Assembly: GCA_964605235.1 (NCBI GenBank)
Contig: CAZSBB010000002.1
Location: 124,001-188,000 of the forward strand
DNA from: CAZSBB01 sp964605235
GTDB lineage: Bacteria; Planctomycetota; Phycisphaerae; Phycisphaerales; Phycisphaeraceae
Direction of reading: 5' to 3'
Length of the DNA: 64,000 bases
Numbering within the stretch: the first letter of the stretch is position 1; every line of letters starts with the position of its first letter. Under the pieces are notes generated by a model. That model made no database searches. It saw only the letters and a program-made list of their open reading frames with translations, and was not told the DNA's origin. Shown piece after piece: positions 42,408 through 49,786 of the stretch. The position numbers and the translations under genes are program-made.

Positions 42408-43857
42408 GCGCCAGGGCCTCCTCTTGCGCGTGCTGTTCGTACGGCGCGTAATCCATGTCGACGTGGGCCTGGGTCTTGGGCTGGCGGGCGGTGACGATCA
42501 TGTTGATCACCAGCAGGAAATGCCCGACCACGATGGCGACGCCCGACAACGTCCGCACCAGCCAGAAGGGGTACATCGTCTGGAGGGTTTCCCCCCAACC
42601 CGCCAGGGCCTTCCACATGAAGCCCTGCACCAGGCCCGCCATGGTCAGGTCCAGGAACATGACCCACAAGCCCATGGCGCTGAGCCAGAAATGCCAGGTG
42701 TTGAGTTTGTGGGACCACCATTCGCGTCCGACCAGCTTGGGCCAGAGGTGGATGGTCATGCCGATGATCCAGAAGCTGAACACGCCGAACATGACCAGAT
42801 GGGCGTGGCCGACCACCCAGTCGGAGAAGTGAATCACCTGCTGGAAGGTGAGGGTGGTCTGGAAGGCGCATTGCAGACAGGTGACGAAGTAGTTGAACGC
42901 GCCGATCCAGAACCAGCGGATGGGCAGGTTGGTGCGGATGGTGCTTTCGCTGCCCAGCCAGGTCATGAAGAAGTTGATGACCACGGTGGTCACCACGATC
43001 TCAATGGCGATGGTGCTCACCACCGCGCTGTACTGGGCGAACATGGGAATCGGCGAACCCAGGAAGTGGTGCACGCCCTGGAGCGGATAGAAGAACGCCA
43101 GACCCCAGAAACCCACCAGCGAAAGGGCGTGCGACCAGATCGGCTTCTTGAGGATGATGGGCACAAAGAAATACATCATGCCCCAGCCCATCGGCGTCAC
43201 CCACAGGCCCACCAGGTCGTGGATGTACAACCCCAGCAGCGGGCCGGCGGCATTGCCCGCCACCAGGTACTGCGGGAAAAAGTTGCCCATGATGTAGGTC
43301 AGACCCAGCCAGATGAACCCGGCGGAGAAATACCACAGCGAGACGTACATCGACTTCTCGCGGCTGCGCACGATGGGCGTGTAGAACTGAATCCAGACGA
43401 GAATGGCGCCCACGACCACCAGCGGGTCGATCCACACCGGCGTCTCGCCCCATTCGATCGCCTGCGCTTCGCCCAGGTGCAGGCCGATCCACGTCGCCGC
43501 GACAATGCCGTTCCAGGCGACCCAGATCAACCAGCCCAGGGAGCGGCTGGCGACGCGCTGGCCGGTCAGCCGCGGGACGGTCCAGCTGAGCATGGCGAAG
43601 AAGGCGTTGGTCAGCCAGCCGAAGGCGATCAGGTTGGTGTGCACCAGCCGAATGCGTCCCGGTGAGAGCGGGGGAATCAGCGGCAGCAGCCAGTGCTGGA
43701 GAAACTGCGTCGAGTAGAACAACCCCGCCAGCAGGGCGATGGTGAACCACAGGAACGCCGCCGCGAGGAACGCGGTCACCAGGCCTTTGTCCACCAGCGC
43801 CGGCTCGGGCCGACTGGGGGCGCTGGCGTCAGCGGGTTGCATTGCTTCAGTAGCCAT
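42394..43857 (-). CDS. ccoN: cbb3-type cytochrome c oxidase subunit I
   Basis: The 487-aa catalytic, proton-pumping heme-copper subunit, about 12 TM helices. Ligand motifs: H73 in RLVHTNLIAFGWL (low-spin heme b), H213 in YIHDLVGLW and H263/H264 in GVHHFLGSP (CuB), and H351/H353 in VGHAHLVMFG (hemes b3 and b). I choose ATG 43857 (MATEAMQPAD) because GGAG lies 7-10 nt before it; the open frame extends 28 codons upstream, but that part only shadows the end of the diheme gene. It overlaps the diheme cytochrome gene by 11 nt and ccoO by 14 nt. Confidence 0.96.
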   Translation of the reverse strand: MATEAMQPADASAPSRPEPALVDKGLVTAFLAAAFLWFTIALLAGLFYSTQFLQHWLLPLIPPLSPGRIRLVHTNLIAFGWLTNAFFAMLSWTVPRLTGQRVASRSLGWLIWVAWNGIVAATWIGLHLGEAQAIEWGETPVWIDPLVVVGAILVWIQFYTPIVRSREKSMYVSLWYFSAGFIWLGLTYIMGNFFPQYLVAGNAAGPLLGLYIHDLVGLWVTPMGWGMMYFFVPIILKKPIWSHALSLVGFWGLAFFYPLQGVHHFLGSPIPMFAQYSAVVSTIAIEIVVTTVVINFFMTWLGSESTIRTNLPIRWFWIGAFNYFVTCLQCAFQTTLTFQQVIHFSDWVVGHAHLVMFGVFSFWIIGMTIHLWPKLVGREWWSHKLNTWHFWLSAMGLWVMFLDLTMAGLVQGFMWKALAGWGETLQTMYPFWLVRTLSGVAIVVGHFLLVINMIVTARQPKTQAHVDMDYAPYEQHAQEEALAHGTV

Positions 43858-44989
43858 CGTCTTCTCCGTTGCCCGGGGCGCTGGCGCCCGCCGCTTCACT
43901 TGCACCACCCGCGCCGGCCGCCGGCGTCTGAACCGGGGCATGCACGGCCGTGGGCTTGGGGTCCCTGGTCAGGCTCAGCACGTACGCCACCAGATCCCAA
44001 CTGTTGCGCTCCACCACCTCACGCTTCTGCGCGTCGGTGAACTGCATCACATCACCCGGCGTGGCGGCAAACTGCTCCAGCGCCGATTTGAGCTTTTCCA
44101 TCTCGCCCGGATACATCACCGCCGTCTGGCTGGCGACGGTCTGCTGGTTGGCGAAGACCAGCAGCGAGTCGTCGAACTTGGGCATCGCGCCCGCCAGGCC
44201 GGTGTGGAACGTGCGGTACACGTCTTCGGGATCATCCCCGCCGCGGAAACGGCCGCGGGTGAAGTTGCGCGGCGCGATCTTCCCCAGCGCCGCATCCTCC
44301 ACAAACGCGATGCTGGCGTTGGTGCCCGCGCCGTCCATGCCGTGGCACCGGCCGCATTGCATGGCGAGGTACACCACGCGCCCGCGATCAATGCGCTGCT
44401 GGTCGCCCAGATCCTGCGGCGCGGTGGGCACGTACACCGTCTGCCGCTCTTTGGCTTTGGCGTCCCACTGGGGATAGAAGCTCTTGATGTACTCGATGAC
44501 CGCCGCGCGATCCTGCTCGGGCATCAGTGGAAACGCCGGCATGCTCACGCCCGGCAGGCCCCGGGTGATGGTGCGATGCAGATCGCTTTCCAGCGGCAAT
44601 TCCAGCTGGCGGGTGGAGCGGAATTTGTACACCCCCAGCGTGAAGTTGCGGGGCTTGACCTGCAGCCGCGCCGCCGCGACGCCGTTGCCGTCGCCCGCAT
44701 CGCCATGACAGCCGGCGCAGTTGATCGCATACACCCGCTTGCCGTGGCGGATCAGCCGGGCGCGTTGGTTGTACTCGGTGTACTCGCCGGGCCGCACGAC
44801 ATGGAAGTCGTCGTCATTGGCGGTGTACTCGGGGATCGCCGGCTTGGTCGGCGTCGCGGCGTCGGTGCTGACGGCTTTCTCGTCCGCCGCGCCGGGATTT
44901 GCCGCGAGCATCACGCCCAGGCCCGTTGCCGCCGCCAGCGCCAGCAGCGCTGCGACCTGTCCAAATGCGTAACGATGATTCGTCCTCAT
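43847..44989 (-). CDS. Diheme cytochrome c, CcoP-like subunit
   Basis: A 380-aa secreted or membrane-anchored cytochrome with two heme sites, CAGCH (91-95) and CGRCH (212-216). The N-terminus (about 8-30) is hydrophobic and can be a signal anchor. It stands where a CcoP-type electron-input subunit is expected, but it is placed before ccoN, not after ccoO, and lacks the classical CcoP N-terminal layout. The first domain is followed by PRNFTLGVYKFRSTR and the second by PRNFTRGRFRGG, so the two heme domains look like duplicates of one another. Its start overlaps the stop of the preceding gene (ATGA, 44986-44989). Confidence 0.85.
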   Translation of the reverse strand: MRTNHRYAFGQVAALLALAAATGLGVMLAANPGAADEKAVSTDAATPTKPAIPEYTANDDDFHVVRPGEYTEYNQRARLIRHGKRVYAINCAGCHGDAGDGNGVAAARLQVKPRNFTLGVYKFRSTRQLELPLESDLHRTITRGLPGVSMPAFPLMPEQDRAAVIEYIKSFYPQWDAKAKERQTVYVPTAPQDLGDQQRIDRGRVVYLAMQCGRCHGMDGAGTNASIAFVEDAALGKIAPRNFTRGRFRGGDDPEDVYRTFHTGLAGAMPKFDDSLLVFANQQTVASQTAVMYPGEMEKLKSALEQFAATPGDVMQFTDAQKREVVERNSWDLVAYVLSLTRDPKPTAVHAPVQTPAAGAGGASEAAGASAPGNGEDDGY

Positions 44990-45609
44990 TCCGCGCTCCC
45001 CTGATGCAGATTCGGCCCCTCAAACCGGCCAAACCCCGCCACCAGCAGCATGGTCCAGGCGAACACCAGATGCGTTCCCGCGCCCACCCAGACCGGCACC
45101 ATCGACACGATCCAGTTGCCCCCCAGCAACACCGGCTGGAGCCAACTGAGGATCAGATAAAAATTGACGATCCACAACGCCAGCCCCAGCACCGACCCGA
45201 CGATCCACCGCTTGCCGGTCGCCGCGTCGGCGAAGTACCAGCGCATGATCAGGTGAAACAGGATGCCGTACAGCGCCCCGGTCACCAGATACAACACGCA
45301 GCCGACGAACAGGATCATGCCCTGGTTTTCCGCGCCGGAGATGGTCAGCGCCCGCTCGCCCATGGGGAAGGTCAGGTAGACCTGGATGAGCTTCAGCGGC
45401 GGCAGGTCCATGACCAGCGCGCCCACGACGTTGACCATCAGGCTGACCATCGAGCCGATCAGTCCGAGCGTCGCGCCGGTGACAATATGAAAGAGCCAGT
45501 AAAAACCAGGCGGGGGCCAGGTGGAGGCAGCAGAAGTATCCGCGGCTTGTAACTTGGCGATGGCGTCGAGATGCTGCTGAACGAGGCGGTTTCGCTCTGC
45601 TGTATCCAT
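44986..45609 (-). CDS. Membrane protein heading the cbb3 operon
   Basis: A 207-aa protein with four or five TM segments (around FYWLFHIVTGATLGLIGSM, GMILFVGCVLYLVTGALYG, WIVGSVLGLALWIVNFYL and GAGTHLVFAWTMLLVAGF). I choose ATG 45609 (MDTAERNRL) because GGAGAG precedes it by 7 nt; the frame remains open for 77 more codons upstream, but that part is basic and low-complexity. His residues within or near TM segments (FHIVTG, FHLIMRWYF, GTHLVF) could bind heme or metal, which is inference. It overlaps the diheme gene by 4 nt, so it belongs to the oxidase operon. I cannot name the family. Confidence 0.75.
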   Translation of the reverse strand: MDTAERNRLVQQHLDAIAKLQAADTSAASTWPPPGFYWLFHIVTGATLGLIGSMVSLMVNVVGALVMDLPPLKLIQVYLTFPMGERALTISGAENQGMILFVGCVLYLVTGALYGILFHLIMRWYFADAATGKRWIVGSVLGLALWIVNFYLILSWLQPVLLGGNWIVSMVPVWVGAGTHLVFAWTMLLVAGFGRFEGPNLHQGSAE

Positions 45610-45656
45610 CCGTGCTCTCCAGGCGCTGCGATATCCCGACAAGATTGTCCACAAAT

Positions 45657-45680
45657 TAACGATTGTAGCGACGCTGTCAA
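45657..45680 (-). promoter_or_regulatory. Tentative promoter of the cbb3 operon
   Basis: On the minus strand a perfect -35 hexamer TTGACA (45680-45675) is followed after about 14-16 nt by an AT-rich stretch (GTTAATTT). The -10 match is weak and the spacing short, so this is only a candidate. No convincing FNR-type site was found. Confidence 0.25.
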
Positions 45681-45692
45681 CAGGAGTTGATG

Positions 45693-45788
45693 ACCCACCG
45701 CCGGCTATTTTGCGCTGATAAATAGTCTGGCCGGCGGCGCTGATGATGGTCGCGCAGGCAACAGGCGGGGTGACAGCCGGCGGTGGGT
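45693..45788. repeat. Long-range inverted repeat upstream of the cbb3 operon
   Basis: The 14-mer ACCCACCGCCGGCT at 45693-45706 recurs as its exact reverse complement at 45775-45788, with 68 nt between. The second arm lies just after the stop of the URO-D gene. It could terminate that gene's transcript or regulate the oxidase operon. Confidence 0.5.
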
Positions 45789-45799
45789 GACGCGTCTGC

Positions 45800-46897
45800 T
45801 TACGACGCCGCCGCCCCCGCAGCCGCGTACACCTCGTCAATCATCGCCTCAAACTGCGGGTAGCACTTCTCCCCGCCTTGCCAGATGAACGGCGAAGCGG
45901 AAGCGCAGAGGATCAACCCCCGCCGGTCGTCGAACACATCGGCAATGAGCTGGCGCGTCTGCCGGCGAATCTCCTGCGGCGAGCAGTCGTACATGTCCGC
46001 AATCTGGATGTTGCCTTCCATGCACACCTTGCCCCGGATGACCGCCTTCGCCTCGGCGGCGGTGATGTCGCCCATGGGCGGGGCTTCAAACGGATGCAGC
46101 ACATCCACGCCCATGGCGACGAAGCTGGGCAACACCGATTTGATCCGCCCGTGACAGTGAATGTGCATCCGCCCGCCGGCTTCATGCACGCGCTCCACCA
46201 GCGGCTGGTCGTAGCGCAGGTTGAAGTCGTCGAAATCCGTCTTCCCATGCAGCGGCGGGGCGATGTATTCCTCGCCGAGCATGGAGAAGTAGGGGCCGAC
46301 GCCGGCTTCGATCAGCTTATTGAGCAGCGCCATCTGAATGTCCATCCGGCGTTGGCACAAGGCATGCAGCAGATCGCGGTCGGAGATGGAGAACTGCGCC
46401 ATGTTTTCTGAGCCGCAGAGCGCTGCCGTGAAGCCGCCGGGGTTCATGCCCAGCGAGACGTCCACGATGCCGCGCTCCCCGATCTGGCGCTCGAGTTTGA
46501 AGAAGCGTTCCGCGTCGCCGGCGATGTCGGGCATGGGCAGCGAGAGGTAGCGCTCCAGGTCCTCGCGCGATTTGAGCAGCGGCTGTTCCTCCATGCTCGG
46601 CAGATGGTTGATGCCGACCATGACCTGCTGTTCCAGGGGCCCGCGCGGGGTCTGGACCGTTTTAATGTGCAGTTCGTAGTCGGCGCTGTGGGGGCGCACT
46701 TCCACAGCCGGCTTGACCTCTTGAATCCAGCCCTGCGTGCCGAACCACAGCTTCTGATCGCTTTTTTCCGCCAGCAGCGCCTTGAGCCGATCGTACGTCG
46801 GATCATCCGGCGGAAAGCCGGGGCGACAGTAAATGCCCGGGCGGTCAAGTTCCTCATGCCAGAAGCAGCGACGCAAGCGCTCGCGTGAAGTCATCAT
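45800..46897 (-). CDS. Uroporphyrinogen decarboxylase (URO-D) family protein
   Basis: A 365-aa TIM-barrel protein of the URO-D superfamily, which includes heme-pathway HemE and methyltransferases of the MtaA/CmuA kind. Family-like phrases: GMNPGGFTAALCGSENMAQF, MLGEEYIAPP, RMHIHCHGRIKSVLP and GVDVLHPFEAPPMGDI. The HCHG motif could bind a metal. Residues of true HemE are not evident and the neighbour is a PhyH-type dioxygenase under an AraC regulator, so a catabolic or demethylation role is more likely than heme synthesis. The start is ambiguous between 46906, 46897 and 46894; AGGA is well placed for the last two. The substrate is unknown. Confidence 0.8.
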   Translation of the reverse strand: MMTSRERLRRCFWHEELDRPGIYCRPGFPPDDPTYDRLKALLAEKSDQKLWFGTQGWIQEVKPAVEVRPHSADYELHIKTVQTPRGPLEQQVMVGINHLPSMEEQPLLKSREDLERYLSLPMPDIAGDAERFFKLERQIGERGIVDVSLGMNPGGFTAALCGSENMAQFSISDRDLLHALCQRRMDIQMALLNKLIEAGVGPYFSMLGEEYIAPPLHGKTDFDDFNLRYDQPLVERVHEAGGRMHIHCHGRIKSVLPSFVAMGVDVLHPFEAPPMGDITAAEAKAVIRGKVCMEGNIQIADMYDCSPQEIRRQTRQLIADVFDDRRGLILCASASPFIWQGGEKCYPQFEAMIDEVYAAAGAAAS

Positions 46898-46929
46898 GCC
46901 ATCCATCCTGCGGCGGGAAGGTGACGTAA

Positions 46930-47718
46930 TCAGGGCCGGCTGCGCAGCGGGGTTTTGGAACCCATGCGCACATTCTCGGGCGCCGGCTCGCTGTCGAAGT
47001 CGATGATCGCCGACAGCCGGGGGTTGGGACTGTTGTTGGGGTCCGAGGCATGGAGGGTGAGCACGGAGAAAATCAGCGTGTCGCCTGGTTCCATCTCGGC
47101 GAACTGGATGTTTTCCTTCTCGATGCCGTCTTCGATGATCTGGAAGTCTTCCAGGTGGTGATGGGGAATCAGCCCGCGCTGGTGCGAGCCGGGGATGACC
47201 TGCATGCAGCCGTTCTCTTTGGTGGCGCGGTCGATGGCGATCCACACCGTGACCTGGCGGGTGTTCATGGTCGCCCAGTAGGCGTAATCCTGATGCCAGG
47301 GCTTGCGTCGACCGCCGTGCGCCGGCTTGCACATGAGCTTGCTGGAGTGGTAGTAGATGTTCGGACCGATGAGGTCTTCGACGGCATCGAGCAGCTTGTC
47401 CTGCGTCATGATCTGCCGGAACACGGGCTCGGCTTTGAAGACTTCCTGAATCTTGCGCAGCCGCATGGTCTTGCCGGTCGGATCGCTGGCGAGCTTCTCC
47501 ACGTCATACTGCGCATCGCCTTCGCGGAAGCTCCCGCCGACTTCGATCGCCCGCGCTGAGGCGCGATCGCGCAGGTCCTTGAGCGCCTGCACTTCCTCGG
47601 CGCTGAGCAGGCCCTTGAGAATGATGTAGCCCTGCTCGTTGAAGAACTGCAGTTGTTCGGGGGTCAGCGTTTTGCCTTCCAGGGCAACGGGCGTGAAAGC
47701 GGCAGCGGCGGTGGTCAT
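46930..47718 (-). CDS. Phytanoyl-CoA dioxygenase (PhyH) family protein
   Basis: A 262-aa Fe(II)/2-oxoglutarate-dependent oxygenase. The facial triad is visible: H142 and D144 in PWHQDYAYW and the distal H223 in LTLHASDPN; R234 in NPRLSAIIDF is the likely 2-oxoglutarate anchor. The family phrase MQVIPGSHQRGL is also present. I choose ATG 47718 (MTTAAAAFTP), preceded by AGGAG at 9 nt; the frame stays open upstream but there it covers the divergent promoter region. The URO-D gene follows after 32 bp on the same strand, so the two are probably co-transcribed. The substrate is unknown; many planctomycete PhyH proteins are small-molecule hydroxylases. Confidence 0.88.
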   Translation of the reverse strand: MTTAAAAFTPVALEGKTLTPEQLQFFNEQGYIILKGLLSAEEVQALKDLRDRASARAIEVGGSFREGDAQYDVEKLASDPTGKTMRLRKIQEVFKAEPVFRQIMTQDKLLDAVEDLIGPNIYYHSSKLMCKPAHGGRRKPWHQDYAYWATMNTRQVTVWIAIDRATKENGCMQVIPGSHQRGLIPHHHLEDFQIIEDGIEKENIQFAEMEPGDTLIFSVLTLHASDPNNSPNPRLSAIIDFDSEPAPENVRMGSKTPLRSRP

Positions 47719-47843
47719 GACAACAGGCTCCTGCGAGGGAAAAAGCGGCCTCGTCCGCGTAAATGGGGTGCGAGCAGCATAGCGCAGCCGACTCCGAACA
47801 ACTACTGCAATGATCGACCGATCTGGTATGCTTTTCGACACTC
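47719..47843. promoter_or_regulatory. Divergent promoter region between PhyH and AraC genes
   Basis: A 125-bp gap with start codons facing outwards on both sides, the usual site for an AraC-type regulator to act. TATGCT at 47826-47831 (plus) could be the -10 of the araC-like gene, and another TATGCT on the minus strand near 47780 that of the PhyH gene. I saw no clear direct-repeat operator. Confidence 0.35.
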
Positions 47844-48713
47844 ATGGATCGCCAGACACCCAGCGGCCTGCCCGACTATCTGGGGGACGCCCAACGCCGG
47901 CGCCTGCGCTGGGTGTATGACCAGACCCGCATTGAGATCACCTCCGCGCGCTGGTGGCGCGTCCGCCGCGGCTGGGTGATGAGCCCGCGGCGTCTGCGCG
48001 ATGACTTCCTGTTCATCCCATTAACCCATGGTCTGCATGTGAGGCTGGATGGCCGGCCGGCGACGATTCGGCCCGGGCAATGCCTGCTGGCGCTGACCGG
48101 GCAGGAGCACGCCGCCCGCCTGCTCGACGACGCCGAGGAGACGCAGATCGTCGCCCTGCACGCCAATCTGTTGCCGCAGTGGGGCGGGCCGCTGGATCAG
48201 CTTTTCGACAATCCCTTTCCCACCTTACCCGATCTGACCGCCAGCGAAACCCGCCTGGCGCGGCTGGTGCATCTGCTGGAAGCCGACCCTCCGGTGGGCC
48301 GTTTGCTGGGCGAGCAGCTGCTGCGCGACTGGTTGGCGTTCTGGACCCTCGCCGTCGACCACGCCGCCGCCGACCACCTGCGCCCCGACCCCCGCATTGC
48401 CCAGGCGGTGGCGATTATTCACGATCGCTACGCCCAACCGCTGACGGTGGAACAGCTCGCTCACGAAGTGAACCTGCGCCCGGTGCAGTTTCGCAAGCTT
48501 TTTCGCCAGGCGTACCGCACCGGTCCCAAAGCCTACCTCGCGGAATACCGGCTCAACCAGGCGGCGCGGCTGCTGCGGATGGGGCTGGCGAGCGTCAAGG
48601 AAATCGCCTACGCCACCGGGTTCTCTGAGGAGCACTACTTCCATGCCGCATTTCGCCGGCACTTTCACCTGACCCCCACGACCTACCGGCGCCGCAGCCG
48701 GCAGGTGGTCTGA
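47844..48713 (+). CDS. AraC-family transcriptional regulator
   Basis: A 289-aa regulator. Residues ~1-180 form a cupin-like ligand-sensing half (RPGQCLLALTGQEHAA). The C-terminal ~100 residues are the double helix-turn-helix of the AraC family: LTVEQLAHEVNLRPVQFRKL in the first HTH and VKEIAYATGFSEEHYFHAAF, then RRHFHLTPTTYRR, in the second. It is divergent from the PhyH and URO-D genes with 125 bp between starts, so it most likely controls them. The inducer is unknown. Confidence 0.9.
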   Translation: MDRQTPSGLPDYLGDAQRRRLRWVYDQTRIEITSARWWRVRRGWVMSPRRLRDDFLFIPLTHGLHVRLDGRPATIRPGQCLLALTGQEHAARLLDDAEETQIVALHANLLPQWGGPLDQLFDNPFPTLPDLTASETRLARLVHLLEADPPVGRLLGEQLLRDWLAFWTLAVDHAAADHLRPDPRIAQAVAIIHDRYAQPLTVEQLAHEVNLRPVQFRKLFRQAYRTGPKAYLAEYRLNQAARLLRMGLASVKEIAYATGFSEEHYFHAAFRRHFHLTPTTYRRRSRQVV

Positions 48714-48835
48714 ACGCAGCTGCACCTCAGCTCCGCTGGCTGTCGAGCGGTGGTGACTCAGGCATCCGCCCGGCGGGCACATCCGGAGCGATCTGCCCGC
48801 CAGGGGAGAAAATTGATTTCGTGGAATCGGGGTGG

Positions 48836-48865
48836 TTGGATTCTCCCGTGGAGCATTGGTACGCT
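48836..48865 (+). promoter_or_regulatory. Candidate promoter of the MerR-like gene
   Basis: TTGGAT (48836-48841) and TACGCT (48860-48865) are separated by 18 bp and lie 29 bp before the start codon. The sequence between contains GGATTCTCCCGTGGAG. Upstream, 7-bp arms GGCGGGC and GCCCGCC (about 48772-48802) could end the araC transcript. Confidence 0.4.
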
Positions 48866-48893
48866 AAGTTATTAGTCCATTCGATATCGTCAC

Positions 48894-49784
48894 ATGAAGA
48901 AATCTTTCTCTCCGCGACAACTCGCCCAGGCAGTGGGGGTCAGCGAGTCGTCCCTGAAACGCTGGGCCGACGCGGGCCGTCTGCATGTGGTCAAGACCAC
49001 CGGCGGCCATCGGCGCATCCCCATCGCGGAAGCAGTGCGGTTCATCCGGGAAACGGGCTTAACCCTGCTCAAGCCGCAGGTGCTGGGGCTCAGCAGCGAT
49101 GCAGCGCCCATCTCCGAAGGCCGGAACGACCCACGCCAACTCATGCAGGCGCTGCTCACCGCCGGCGACGCCGACGCCGTGCGTGACGCCCTTGCCAGCG
49201 CCTTTACCGATGGCTACGGCGTGGCGCGGCTATGTGACGAATGGCTGGCGCCGGCGCTGGAGGAAATCGGCACCTTCTGGCGCCACGGGTCCGAAGGCAT
49301 CTTCATCGAGCATCGCGCGGTGGACTGCTGTCTGGTCGCACTGAGCCACCTGCGGGCGCTCCTGCCGCGCCCCGCCCGGGACGCCCCGGTCGCCATGGGC
49401 AGTGCGCCGGTGGATGATCCCTACATCCTGCCGTGCTTCATGGCGGCGACGGTGCTGGCGGAACTGGGTTGGCGGGTCATCAACCTCGGCCCGCACTGTC
49501 CGCTGCAAGTGCTCGAAAACGCCGCCCAGCAGCATCATGCCCGCCTGCTCTGGCTGTCGTGCAGCGTGCCGGTCACGGTCGCCGCCGCCCAGCAGTTGGC
49601 GCAACTCGCCCAGCGGCTGCGCCAGCAGAATCGCGTGCTGGTCGTGGGGGGACGCGGCTGGTCGCTGGGGGCGGGGACACGATCCCGCATGCAACTCGAC
49701 ATCGGCGCCAACATGGGCGAACTGCGCGCCCTGGCGCAGGGCGTGATGCGCGGCCTGACCCTCGAAACCGCAGGAGATGCCTGA
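48894..49784 (+). CDS. MerR-type regulator with CarH-like B12-binding-fold domain
   Basis: A 296-aa protein. Residues 1-70 are a MerR helix-turn-helix (FSPRQLAQAVGVSESSLKRW, then TTGGHRRIPIAEAVRFI). Then comes a B12-binding cap domain with W129, nine residues, then E139-H140, which matches the W-x9-EH light-sensing motif of CarH almost position for position. The Rossmann-like domain follows. Where CarH has the lower cobalamin ligand in a D/E-x-H-x-x-G motif, this protein reads APVDDPYILPCF (171-182) with no His, so normal cobalamin binding is doubtful. It is only 2 bp upstream of the photolyase gene, so it is probably its light- or stress-responsive regulator. The fold call is good; the sensing mechanism is open. 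Confidence 0.88.
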   Translation: MKKSFSPRQLAQAVGVSESSLKRWADAGRLHVVKTTGGHRRIPIAEAVRFIRETGLTLLKPQVLGLSSDAAPISEGRNDPRQLMQALLTAGDADAVRDALASAFTDGYGVARLCDEWLAPALEEIGTFWRHGSEGIFIEHRAVDCCLVALSHLRALLPRPARDAPVAMGSAPVDDPYILPCFMAATVLAELGWRVINLGPHCPLQVLENAAQQHHARLLWLSCSVPVTVAAAQQLAQLAQRLRQQNRVLVVGGRGWSLGAGTRSRMQLDIGANMGELRALAQGVMRGLTLETAGDA

Positions 49785-49786
49785 TC

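Noticed and set aside
45800..46897. hemE (heme-pathway uroporphyrinogen decarboxylase)
   Set aside because: The context with a PhyH gene and AraC regulator, and the lack of clear HemE signature phrases, favour a different URO-D subfamily.
46930..47332. N-terminal extension of the URO-D frame up to 47332
   Set aside because: It overlaps the PhyH gene in another frame and has no family character; a ribosome site and family start lie near 46897.
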